Part shown: positions 49,503 through 59,201 of the stretch, in pieces | Position numbering within the stretch: the stretch's first letter is position 1 | Layout of the letters: each line of letters begins with the position of its first letter | Assembly (NCBI RefSeq): GCF_001661265.1 | Contig: NW_017567012.1 | Location: forward strand, 285,733-349,732 | Direction: 5' to 3' | Source: Saitoella complicata NRRL Y-17804 | Taxonomy: Eukaryota > Ascomycota > Saitoellomycetes > Saitoellales > Saitoellaceae | Length of the DNA: 64,000 bases | Position numbers and translations under genes: made by a program | Notes under the pieces: generated by a model | Seen by the model: only the letters and a program-made list of their open reading frames with translations | What the model was told of the DNA's origin: nothing | Databases searched by the model: none

Positions 49503-51667
49503 TCATGGAGCAGGCGGCGCCGGCGCCGGCGCCCCACCCAACCCACTCACCAACGTCGGCACAACCCTCCTCTTCTTCTTCTCTGGCTCCTTCGCGTCGC
49601 CATCCTCCTTCTCCTTTGCCTCTTTCTTCTCCACTACAGCCGGCCCCGTCGGCACCAGCGGCACCGATACCGACACCGACACCGGCACCCCAGCAACCAT
49701 ACTCGAACTCGAACTCGTCCTACTCGGACTCAGCGGCACAGGAACCCTCGGCCTCCCCCCAGCACTACCCACATCACTCCCCCTATGCCTTCTCCCCATC
49801 CCCACATCCCCCGGCCCCGGATGCACCTCCCCCAACTCCCCCTCCCCAAACACCAAAACACTAGCATACCCATCCCCATTGACAGCAACCACCCACCTCC
49901 CGTCCCCACTCCACGCCAAATCCGTGAAACCCGCATAATGCAGATTACTAGCTACCGCGATCGGGGTTGGGTGTTGGGTGTCGTAGAGGACTACGCTGTC
50001 TTGGGTTGCGACGGCGTAGATGATGCGGTAGGGGAGTGCGAAGACTGGTTTGCCTTCTTTGACGACGTCTTCTTTGCTAGGGGTGTCGGATTCGTCGTCG
50101 AGGGGTTGAGGGCGGAGTTTGTAGTAGATTGGGGAACAGCGCACCGCGACCGCTGGCTTTTTCAGTCCGGGTAGATGCGCAACAGGCGGCTTCCCCAATC
50201 CCGCCCTCGAATAAATGTAGACGGTATTAACCTCCTTCTTCTCCTCCGAAGCGTTAGCCGAGGTGGCCGAGCACGAGCCCGAGCCCGAAGCCGACGCAGC
50301 CGCCGAGTTGGAGGACGATTCGAGTCTCGGATTCCACACCCCCGCCGGCGCAAACAACAAACTTCCATCAGGAGCCCAACACAACCTCCGAAAAAAACTC
50401 AACAATTGCTCATTCGCATACAAACTCATCGTTTTGGCTCCCTTTCCTCCCCCGCCGAGACCTGCACCGACGCCCCCGGCTCCAGCGCCAGTTTCGACAG
50501 GTAAGGGCGGAAGTCCAGCAGAGCTCGAGCTCGTCGGTCCCAATTTCGGACTCGAACCCGGCCTCGCACTAGAAACGGAAACGGCCGGTAACACCATCCC
50601 AGACGGACTAGGACTAATACTCCTCCTCGACGAACTCGTAACACTCGAGAAACTACCCCGGCGGCTATGCGACGCGGGTGTAGCGAGTGGTGGGTCCATC
50701 CGTGTTGGGACGGCGCCTGGGCCTAGGTTCAGGGAGACGAGACCTGGTGTGCCGGGGGGGGAGGCGGCGGGGATGGAGGGGGTGTTTGACGTTTGGTGGT
50801 CCAAATGTGGAGGTGTGGGACGCGTGGTGGTGGTGGGGAGGAGGTGCGCAGGGACTTCCATACGGGAGGACTTCATGCCCCCACCTACCTCCAGCGTCCG
50901 CCCCCTCTCCTTCTCCTTCCCCTCATGCTGCTGCCCCACGGAATAAACATGCACACTCCGATCACTCCCTTGGGTAGCAACCCACTCCCCTCTCGGATCC
51001 CACGCAACACCTTGTACATAATGGACATGTTCCGCAATCTGCCTAACACAGGTTCCATCGCTCGCTCGATAGATTCGCGCAACGTTGTCCATGGAGCCAG
51101 TTAACACGAAGGAGCCGCAGGGGGACCAGGCTAGGTCGTAGATTTCGGAGGGGAGGGGGGGGCGGCACATTATTTTTACGCGGTAGGGGTCTTTGTCGGG
51201 GGTGTCGCCAAAGTGGGGGGTTGAGGGGGTTGATGGGGAAGAGGTCGTGGATTGGTGGTGGGTGTGTGTAGTGTCGGGAACCCAGAGTAACACATTCCCG
51301 TCATCCCCTGCGGAAGCAAGAACCTCCCCCTTGGGTGACCACCGTACCACGTTGACGGCTTGTGTATGTCGACTCAGAGTAGCCAGATACGTAACCCTCG
51401 GAAACCCGTCATCCTCCTCTGGTCCTGCACCCTCGACTCCCGGCTGTGATTGTGAGGAGGTCGATGGCAGATCGAGGCGCCAGATTCGGACGTTGTTGTC
51501 TCCGCCTGCTGTTGCGAGTTTGTTGGGGTGGGAGGGGGAGAAGTGGGCGGAGTAGATTGGTTGGGTGTCGTGCCAGCTGATTTGGATGGCCTACCCCGAA
51601 CAGATACAGAGTCAGCGCACCCATGGTCATGCCCGGCAGGAGGAGGACGACATACCTTGGCCTTCAT
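49503..51667 (-). CDS. CAC2: Chromatin assembly factor 1 subunit B (CAC2, p60)
   Basis: Subunit of the CAF-1 histone chaperone that deposits H3-H4 at replication forks. Exon 1 is only 12 nt (51656-51667, MKAK); exon 2 is 49503-51590; intron 65 nt. The protein is 699 aa. The start reads MKAKAIQISWHDTQPIYSAHFSP, the conserved p60 N-terminus. WD units follow: KLATAGGDNNVRIWRL, VNVVRWSPKGEVLASAGDDGNVLLW, YDLAWSPCGSFVLTGSMDNVARIY and GVAWDPRGEWVATQGSDRSVHVY. FFRRLCWAPDGSLLFAPAG and YAGFTDLAWSGDGRWVVAVNGDGYASV lie in the second half. A Ser/Pro-rich insert and a low-complexity basic tail are typical of fungal Cac2. Confidence 0.95.
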
Positions 51668-51840
51668 CTTGAATCCGTTGCAGAGGAGAATAGAAGGTTG
51701 GTGTTGTGACGTCTGAGCGGGTGTGCATACGCGTGCATGAAGATGCATGTGTGAGGGGAGGGTCGTGGGACACCTCCCAAGACGGCACCTTCCAGATGAG
51801 ATCCTCTATTGAATGGACTGGTAATATCCTCTATAGACAT

Positions 51841-53489
51841 CTACTGGTAATCTACTGGCACCTCCTCCACATGCAAATGCGCCCCAATCCCAACAAGCAA
51901 CCCAACAACACCCCTCCACCCCCCCTCCTCCGCCAACCACAACGCCGTATGCCCATCCCCCCCAGTCCTCGCATGCACACTCACCCCTTTCTCCAACAAG
52001 TATCCGACAACTTCCTCGTGTCCGAGTTTGGAGGCGAGATGGAGGGGGGTTAAGCCGTTATAGTCGTACGTGTTGAGAAGAAGAGTTTGGTCTTCTGGAG
52101 TACAGGAATCGACGATGGATTTGATGAGCGGGAGGTTTGACTGTGAGATGGCGAGCATGAGACGGTAGAAATCCGAGATCGGGGCGGATTGGTGGGGAGG
52201 GTGGAATTGGGGTCCATCGGGGCTGTTCGTGAGTTCGCCTCGGATGCTTTGTGACATCAGCGTCGCTACTTCCGAGGATGGTAGTTTGGGTGCGATAGAG
52301 AGGAGGTAAGAAAGTTTCGTGAGTGCGGATTCGGTCGTCATATCACTTCCCGCGACGACGCCGACACGGGCCAGTGCTAGCCCGGTAGCGTAGACGGGAC
52401 TAACCATTCCGTTCTGGCATTGTGTGCAGTTGACGACCACGATACCGCTCTCGACCACATCCTTGAACACCCGAAGCAGTTCCGGATCCCCCGGTGCGTT
52501 TCCCGCTCCGAATGTCTCAATGACCATTCCGGCGAGGGGGGCCGAGGTGACCATTGAGCGGACCATCATCGCGGAAATACCGGGGAAGAGACGGAGACAG
52601 AGGACTTGGACGTCGTTGATGGATTGGACGCGAAACGGGGCTGGTGTTGTTTGGCGGAGGATTAGATCCCAGTTAACCTCGATGTCGATTCCGACGCGCA
52701 CGAGCGGCGCACAGTTGGGTTCGGATTGAAACGCGTCGAAACCCACCGCGGAGACCTTCGTAACCCTATTCCCCCTAAACAACCGATGATGAAAAAATAA
52801 CCCGACTTCCGGGATCATCCAATGTCCGCACAACACCAAACTCGCCAACAAATTATCCCGCGCGTCATTCCGTAGTTCGGAGAGTGGGACTTGGGAACCT
52901 GTGAGGATTACTGTCTTGCCGAGGTTTTCGAGCATGAAGGAGAGGGCGGAGGAGGTGTATGCCATGCTGTCTGTGCCGTGGAGGATGAGGAAGGCGTCGA
53001 AGGAGCGGTAGTTTTGGGCGATGGAGGTGGCGATTGTGTTCCATTCTGATCCAAGGTTGGCATGTGGTGTACCGTGTGAGGAGAGAGGAGGAGGAGGCGC
53101 GTACCTTTTCGGGTGATGGACGAAGAATCGAGCAATTCGTCGTATTCGAGGATAGAATACATGACTCTCTTCCCATACGCACTCTCCGGCGTACACAGCA
53201 CCCTCTTCCGCTCCACCCTCCCATCCGGCTTCACAACCCTAAACGTCTCTTCTTCCCCGTCGCGGATCTTCATCGAAGCCAAGTATTCTGGATCGTTGAA
53301 CTCGGTATGTCCGGCGAGCTTGGATTCGAGGTAGTTCGGGACGGGAGCATACCCGTTCGGGGAACGTGCCATACCGATTGTGCCGCCGGTGTAGATGATG
53401 AGGACTCGTGAGGTTGTTGAGAGGGGATTGCGGGTGAAGCCCGTGCCGGGGGAGGTTGTGGATTGGGAGGATAAGGTGCGCGGTTTCAT
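51841..53489 (-). CDS. L-asparaginase (type I) with C-terminal ankyrin repeat
   Basis: Hydrolyses asparagine to aspartate; cytosolic. Exons are 53105-53489 and 51841-53045 (intron 59 nt), giving 529 aa. The nucleophile Thr is in LIIYTGGTIGMA; the second catalytic pair (Thr-Asp) is in ILHGTDSMAYTSSALSF. KTVILTGSQVPLSELRNDARDNL carries the next motif, and the C-terminal lobe has VVVNCTQCQNGMV. Residues about 430-515 form ankyrin repeats (YNGLTPLHLASKLGHEEVVGYLL, DGHTALWLAEEGGWRGVVGLL). This two-part plan is that of animal ASPG (60-kDa lysophospholipase) and many filamentous fungi. Confidence 0.95.
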
Positions 53490-53811
53490 GGTGGTTGTGG
53501 TTGATTGAGAGTTGGAAAATGTTTTCTCGGTTGAAGTTGATTTTGAACAGGACTTGGGATTCGGTTGTGACTACCGCACGCTTGATAACCCTAGATTTGC
53601 GACCTCGGCACATATTCGGTCACTTCGATGAAGGGGATGGAGCAATTGGAAACTCAACCCAAAGGATAACGCAGAATAATATCCTCAGTGAGGTCTCGGC
53701 AACTGGCATCCGTAGCCGATCGGCTATATGAACCCTCGCGGCCGGGGCCCAAGCGATTAGCGACACCGCTCCAGCAACAACGCCGTTCCAACAGCCTACA
53801 GTCGGAACACT
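53490..53811. other. 322-bp divergent intergenic region
   Basis: Shared upstream region of the asparaginase and amidohydrolase genes. No clear promoter element or repeat recognised. Confidence 0.5.
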
Positions 53812-55197
53812 ATGTCCGTTGGCATGTCCGGATCATCTTCAAACTTCTTTACCGTCCGCAACGCCCGCCTCCCAACCACCACCACATCTCCCTCCCTCGT
53901 CGACGTCACCTGCGATCCGTCCACAGGCCTCATCGCCTCCATCACCTCCTCCTCCTCATCCCCCAACACCTCGCCATCTCCCTCCGACCTCGACGCGTCC
54001 GGGTCAATAGTCATCCCACCCCTCTGCCACCCCCACCTCCACCTCGACAAATGCTTCCTCCTGGACCGATGTGCCATGGTAGACGGGTACGCTATCACTC
54101 CTCCTCCCTCCCCTCCCCTCAAGCTGACATGTTGTCCATTCAGAGGTTTCGCAGAAGCCATGTCACTCACCTCCTCAGCTAAAGCCCTCTTCACCACCGA
54201 GGATTTACTGCAACGCGGCCACAGACTCGTGAAGGAGTCGATCGCACACGGGGTACTCACCCTCCGCGCACACGTCGAAGTCGACACGACTGTGGGCCTC
54301 ATATGCCTCGAGGCAGGGGTAGAGCTGAAACGCTTCTACACAGATGTGTGTGATATTCAAATCGCCGTATTCGCGCAAGACCCCATCTTCTCCCGCTCCC
54401 CCACCGAACGCGACCAAATGCTCCGTCTTTTGGGAGAAGCGGCCGGGATGGAGGGGGTCGATTGCGTGGGGTCTGCACCCTACGTAGATCGCGGTCACGA
54501 AGGGGAGAATATCGAGTTTATCGTCGAGTTGGCGAGACGGAATGGATTGATGCTCGATTTCCATATCGACTACGATATCAACCCCGATACACCATCCAAC
54601 ATTCCCTCGATCCTCACGCACCTCCTCGACATCCCACCCGAAGAACGTCCCCACACGACACTCGGCCACGCAACGAAACTATCCGCATACCCCGCCTCTG
54701 ACCTCGCCTCCCTCGTGCACACCATCGCCACCCACGCCCTACCAGTACATTTCGTCGCACTACCGACGAGCGATACCTATATCCTCGGGCAAACCTTGCA
54801 TGCGCCTGAGATTGTCGCGGCGGGGTTTGGGGTGTGTTTGGGAGTGAATAACGTACAGAACCCGTTTACGCCGATGGGGTGTGCGGATCCGATGTCGCTT
54901 TTGCCATTCTGCGTTAATTTGTGGCAGTCAGCGACTTCATCCCGCGCCGAACTCTTGATGGAGATGCTCAGCACGCGAGCCGTGCGAGCCATCGGTCGTG
55001 GACCTGGGTCGGGTGACGAGGTAGGGATGGGGTTAAGGGAGTACTTTACGGTTGGGAGGGAAGCGTCGTTCGTGGTGTTACATGGTGTGGAGAGTTTGGT
55101 GGAGGGGGCTTGTGCGGCGCCGGGTGGGGAGAGGAGTGTCGTGCGGAAAGGAAACATTGTGGGGAGGAGGAGGGTTGAGATGTGGGTCCGAGTATAG
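53812..55197 (+). CDS. Cytosine deaminase-like amidohydrolase (CodA/AtzC type), with Asp-to-Asn at a metal-site motif
   Basis: Member of the metal-dependent hydrolase superfamily. Exons are 53812-54086 and 54144-55197; the 57-nt intron has no stop and is a multiple of three. Removal gives CAMVDGGFAEAMS and a protein of 442 aa. The metal HxH is in LCHPHLHLDKCFL (about residue 74). RAHVEVD and LDFHIDYDIN carry further ligands, and GHATKLS the fourth His. The last motif, normally G-x-D-[DN]-V-x-D-P, reads GVNNVQNPFTPMG, so the catalytic Asp position appears to be Asn. The enzyme may have altered chemistry or be inactive; substrate unknown. Confidence 0.82.
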   Translation: MSVGMSGSSSNFFTVRNARLPTTTTSPSLVDVTCDPSTGLIASITSSSSSPNTSPSPSDLDASGSIVIPPLCHPHLHLDKCFLLDRCAMVDGYAITPPPSPPLKLTCCPFRGFAEAMSLTSSAKALFTTEDLLQRGHRLVKESIAHGVLTLRAHVEVDTTVGLICLEAGVELKRFYTDVCDIQIAVFAQDPIFSRSPTERDQMLRLLGEAAGMEGVDCVGSAPYVDRGHEGENIEFIVELARRNGLMLDFHIDYDINPDTPSNIPSILTHLLDIPPEERPHTTLGHATKLSAYPASDLASLVHTIATHALPVHFVALPTSDTYILGQTLHAPEIVAAGFGVCLGVNNVQNPFTPMGCADPMSLLPFCVNLWQSATSSRAELLMEMLSTRAVRAIGRGPGSGDEVGMGLREYFTVGREASFVVLHGVESLVEGACAAPGGERSVVRKGNIVGRRRVEMWVRV

Positions 55198-55357
55198 TAT
55201 AGGTCTCTTCGTACCGTTCTCGCGTCTGCGCGTGGGGCGAGGCAGAGGCCTCGTATTCGGACGACTGAAACATATGCATAGCTATAGGGGATGGACGCCA
55301 TGAGCTCAGTTTGAGCTCCGTGCTACATGGTTACGCTGCCATCCGCCTGACTTAAAT

Positions 55358-56920
55358 TCAAATATCATGCCCATAATCTCTCGCAATACCCGCCCTCCCC
55401 TCCTGCACCACCGCCCCCTCCCCATCATCCTCTCCCTCCTCCTCATCCACATCAACATCATTCCCAAGCCCCTTCCACACCTTTCCTTTCTGGAGGTATT
55501 CTGCACTGGGACTAAACACGCCACCGATCGTCGTCGCGGTCACGAGTGCGCGTGCACCGTTCGACTGGACGAGGTCCGTTGTGTGGGATGGGTCGAGGGA
55601 GAGGGTTTTTGTTGCCATGGGGCGGGAGGAGGATTCGTAGCGGCCTGTGATGAGGGAGAAGTGGGGTTCGTCGTCGTCTGATGCCCATGGGTCTTTTCCT
55701 TCGTCGTCGTTACCAGGAGGATTGGAGGAGTTGAGACGCATGACTCGATCGAAGTCCGTGACCCACTCCCCCGTCCAGCTCGGCGCCTCACCACCCCTCG
55801 CCCGCAACGCGAGTCCGAGTTCGTAGGGAGTGACGACAGGACGGTAGAAATCGCGGGATTCAATCAAGGAGTTTTCGCCGCAGGCTACGAGGACGAAACA
55901 TTCCACTTCCCCGAAATTTGCCATTTTGGCGGGGTTGAGTTTGCCCATCACAAACGTATACGGCTTCTTTCCGGCTTCGAAGATGAGCTTGCGGAGGTCG
56001 CTGATTAAAGTCAAATAGCCCGCTACGCCGAGTGTGCCGACGACGATTCCGATTGTTCCGGCGTCACGGGCTTTTTGGACCATCGCGTATCGACGACGGA
56101 GACGGGCGTTGGTTGTCGGTGATTCGAGGGTTGTGCGGAGGGTGAGGGGGTTGTGCGAGTAGATCGAGGATGTGAGGGAGTTGTGGGTCATGAGGAGGGT
56201 TGTGAGGGTCGTTGAGGGTGGGCCGAGGTAGAAGATAGTGTAGTCGCTCAAGGGCTTTGCTTCTGGGAGGGAGTATTCTCGGCCGGGGAGGGTGCTGGTG
56301 CTGGTTGGTGAGGAGGTGGAGGAGAGAGGAGGTACGGTGTCGATTGTGGCGTGGGTTGTTTCGATGGTATTAGTGTAGCCTGCTTCTCGTAGCCTTTGGC
56401 AGAATGAGGGAAGAGCGTGTGAGTATGTGACGTCGGACATGGCGATGACGTCTGCGTCCTTGCTCTCTAACACCTCCTCGAATCCCTTGACGGCGGCGTC
56501 CAGGTCGACTGGTCTTCGGCCGAAGACGTAGATGACGGGTAGTCTTGAGGTTGGTGACAGACATGCGCGGCCGTAGTGGACGATTGCGTCGGCTGAGATG
56601 TGTTCGGCGGCGACTTCGTCGACACAGCAGGAGCCGTAGGAGGTGTCGGCGAGAACGTAGACTTTTTGACCGTCCGTGAGGGGTTTTCGCAGCGCATCAA
56701 CAACACCAGCCGCGTCGCTCAGTAACTCATCGGAGAATTGTAATGCAATATTCCTGTATCCTCCCTCCTGGATCAGCCGTACTGTCCGCTCGATCTCGTA
56801 CACTTCATGAAAAGCATAGCCAGTGGCTGAGGCGGGCAATTGCTCAACTTCGACCGTACGTTCCAGCACCGCTGTCGCATCGTCAGACAGAGGAGGAGCC
56901 GTAGTCAATTCCGCAGCCAT
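55358..56920 (-). CDS. DPH2: Diphthamide biosynthesis protein 2 (DPH2)
   Basis: Partner of Dph1 in the 4Fe-4S radical enzyme that begins diphthamide synthesis on elongation factor 2. ATG 56920 gives 520 aa in one exon. Motifs: IALQFSDELLSDA, VLADTSYGSCCVDEVAAEH (cysteines near residue 98), VHYGRACLSPTSRLPVIYVFG and the C-terminal VLVACGENSLIESRDFYRPVVTPYEL. The last carries the third-domain Cys-Gly and the Y-R-P-V-[VL]-T-P-[YF]-E signature. The upstream frame extends only through a GTG and is not used. It is divergent from RLP24, another translation gene. Confidence 0.95.
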   Translation of the reverse strand: MAAELTTAPPLSDDATAVLERTVEVEQLPASATGYAFHEVYEIERTVRLIQEGGYRNIALQFSDELLSDAAGVVDALRKPLTDGQKVYVLADTSYGSCCVDEVAAEHISADAIVHYGRACLSPTSRLPVIYVFGRRPVDLDAAVKGFEEVLESKDADVIAMSDVTYSHALPSFCQRLREAGYTNTIETTHATIDTVPPLSSTSSPTSTSTLPGREYSLPEAKPLSDYTIFYLGPPSTTLTTLLMTHNSLTSSIYSHNPLTLRTTLESPTTNARLRRRYAMVQKARDAGTIGIVVGTLGVAGYLTLISDLRKLIFEAGKKPYTFVMGKLNPAKMANFGEVECFVLVACGENSLIESRDFYRPVVTPYELGLALRARGGEAPSWTGEWVTDFDRVMRLNSSNPPGNDDEGKDPWASDDDEPHFSLITGRYESSSRPMATKTLSLDPSHTTDLVQSNGARALVTATTIGGVFSPSAEYLQKGKVWKGLGNDVDVDEEEGEDDGEGAVVQEGRAGIARDYGHDI

Positions 56921-57090
56921 GAAGATCGAACAAGTGGTTGACGAATTCGGTATTTTCTCGGGGTGTAACGTAGACGTTTTTGTTATCGGCTGCGCCACGG
57001 GTCTGTGGCTCGCACACCCAACTTTTTCTGGAGGCCTACCAGCACTCGAGGCAGACCGCCGCTCTTTCCACCAACAACCGCCAAGTCAAC
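56921..57090. promoter_or_regulatory. Shared divergent promoter, DPH2 / RLP24
   Basis: 170 bp between start codons of two translation-related genes. It contains acacccaacttttt (57014-57027), a word also seen before the SDR and RTC5 genes. No TATA box. Confidence 0.4.
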
Positions 57091-57793
57091 ATGAGGTCCG
57101 TGATATCCCTACATGAGTCTGTACAGAGCTTAGCATCGAACTAACTCGCCGACTCTTTAGGGTCCACACCTGCTACTTCTGCTCTTCCCCCGTCTACCCG
57201 GGTCATGGTATCATGTTCGTCCGTAACGACTCCAAGGAGTTCCGGTTTTGTCGGTCAAAGTGCCACAAGAATTTCAAGATGAAGAGGAACCCGAGAAAGG
57301 TTCGCTGGACGAAGGCTTTCAGGAAGGCTGCTGGAAAGGAGATGGTCATCGTATGTCACCCCTCGATCGTTGTGATTGATCCGGAACGGTTGCTAATGAG
57401 TATCATTTCCAGGACACCACGCTCACTTTCGCTGCCCGCCGCAACCTTCCCACTCGCTACTCCCGCGATCTCGTCTCGAAGACGCTACACGCCATGCGCC
57501 GCGTCGCCGAAATCCGCAAAAAGCGCGAAATCGCATTCTACAAGAACCGCATGGCCGGCAACAAGGAGCGGGAACTCAGGGAGGCGCGCAAGGTCGTGGA
57601 GAAGAACTCGGAGTTGTTGCAGGGAGAGTACGATTCCGACGAGGAGGAGGAGTTGGAGGAGGAGGTTATGGAGGTCGAGGAGGGGATGGATGTCGAGGAG
57701 GACGAGGAGGAGGAGAAGGAGAAGGTCAAGGTGTTGGTCAAGAACAGCAGGAAGAAGAAGGTCAGGATGGCCGATGGGATGGACTTGGACTAG
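57091..57793 (+). CDS. RLP24: Ribosome biogenesis protein RLP24 (eL24-like pre-60S factor)
   Basis: Placeholder for ribosomal protein eL24 on nuclear pre-60S particles; it recruits the AAA-ATPase Drg1. Exons are 57091-57095 (5 nt, ATGAG), 57161-57350 and 57413-57793 (introns 65 and 62 nt). The protein is 191 aa; yeast Rlp24 is 199. The start [25 protein letters not shown] holds the first zinc pair, and [29 protein letters not shown] the second. [35 protein letters not shown] and an acidic tail with a basic end are Rlp24-specific and absent from eL24. The 5-nt first exon is easily missed by gene finders. Confidence 0.95.
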
Positions 57794-58351
57794 ACCACAC
57801 TCGCTGGTCGAAGTGGCGAGGGGGAGTTCTATTGCAGTCGGTGTGCGGCGTGATGATACCGTGGATGTGGTGTCTGCCTGTGCCGGTTTGCCGATGTTGA
57901 CTGCTGTTTGATTGTTCTTGGTTTTGGGTACACGGTTTTTGGGATTTATTTTGCATACTACATCATACCCTCTCAAGGGGCTAAAAAGACTTGATACCTT
58001 TTCGCACACTGGTTTCCTATGTCTGCACTCCCAACGGTAACCGTCAGTGACATCCAGGCAATCTTCAGTGAAATATTCACATCAAACCAATCTTACCATT
58101 CCAATACCTCTCCCTACCGAATAGAGAATAGCTCGTGCGTCCCGTGCCTCAAGAACTGTGTAACGTTGACTGTACTCTACGTAGTAACATCGCACTCTCT
58201 TCCCACAGACCGTCACGGCTTGCTTCGCATCTTCGCCCCTAGACCTAAGACCTCGCTGCTGAATCAGACGTTCTTTATCATTGTCTCCTCTTTCTTTCAG
58301 TACACAATACATAGGCAATCGGCGCAGATACGACGAGGAAAAATAGCAGGC
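57794..58351. other. 558-bp region upstream of the peptidyl-tRNA hydrolase gene
   Basis: Includes an ATG at 58019 in frame with the hydrolase ATG at 58352, with no stop between (111 codons). The encoded stretch looks like neither a known domain nor a presequence until its last 25 residues, so I take it as leader or promoter DNA. Confidence 0.45.
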
Positions 58352-59020
58352 ATGGCAGCACCCGCCGTCCCAAAATCCAGAATATTACTGGTACGTAACG
58401 ATCGCGAAAAAGAACAAAGTGAAGTCAGCTAACCCGACTTTCGTCAGTTATGCGGCCTCGGGAACCCAGGTAGCGGATATGCCCGAACACGACACAACCT
58501 CGGCCAAATCGTCGTGGATCACCTCCAGAAACAATTACGGTCACCCCCGTTCGCACAATCATCCGGATGGGGCGGTACGCTTTCTCTACCTCCGAACCAT
58601 ACGGGTGATGAAGGGGGTGTATTACTCTTCAAGCCGAGTGCGTATATGAACAACTCGGGCAAATCCGTAAAGAAGGCCTGGGATAATCTCATCACCAGCA
58701 TACCCCAACCCGACAAACCACGAGCAACCCTCGTCGTTCTCTACGACGACCTAGAATCAAACTTTGGCGCCGTCAAACTCGCCGAATTCGGAAAAGGAAA
58801 AGGACACAACGGGATCAAATCCTGTAACGCGCATCTCGGGTTCGAGACCTACTTCCGGATCAAACTCGGGACGGGAAGACCGGAGAGTAGGGATCCGGAG
58901 GATGTGGCGAGGTTTGTGTTGGATCCGTTTACGGGGGGGGAGTGGGATGAGGTTGAGAGGAGTGTGGTGCCGAGGGTGATACAGATGATAGAGAAGATAC
59001 GGAATAGACCATATGCATGA
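58352..59020 (+). CDS. PTH1: Peptidyl-tRNA hydrolase, bacterial type (Pth1)
   Basis: Releases peptides from stalled peptidyl-tRNA, in fungi usually mitochondrial. Exons are 58352-58390 and 58448-59020 (intron 57 nt, gtacgt..gtcag), giving 203 aa. Splicing makes ILLLCGLGNPGSGYARTRHNLG, with the conserved Asn and catalytic His of the family. KPSAYMNNSGKSV, VLYDDLESNFGAVKL and KGKGHNGIKS complete the active-site loops. No clear presequence follows this ATG. An upstream in-frame ATG (58019) could supply a longer N-terminus ending FFQYTIHRQSAQIRRGKIAG, which is basic. Confidence 0.93.
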
Positions 59021-59201
59021 CTTGAAGGATATCTGGCAGATCCAGGAGATATGCACTGCACACGATACGAAGCATGGTAAACCATTTGATTCGCCACTAA
59101 TGATATGCATACACGTCGTCTTCATACCCATAGTTCCATACCTAATACTAACGTGCAGAACTCAGTTGCAACTCTACCAGAAGCCCACGCCACACCTGCA
59201 A

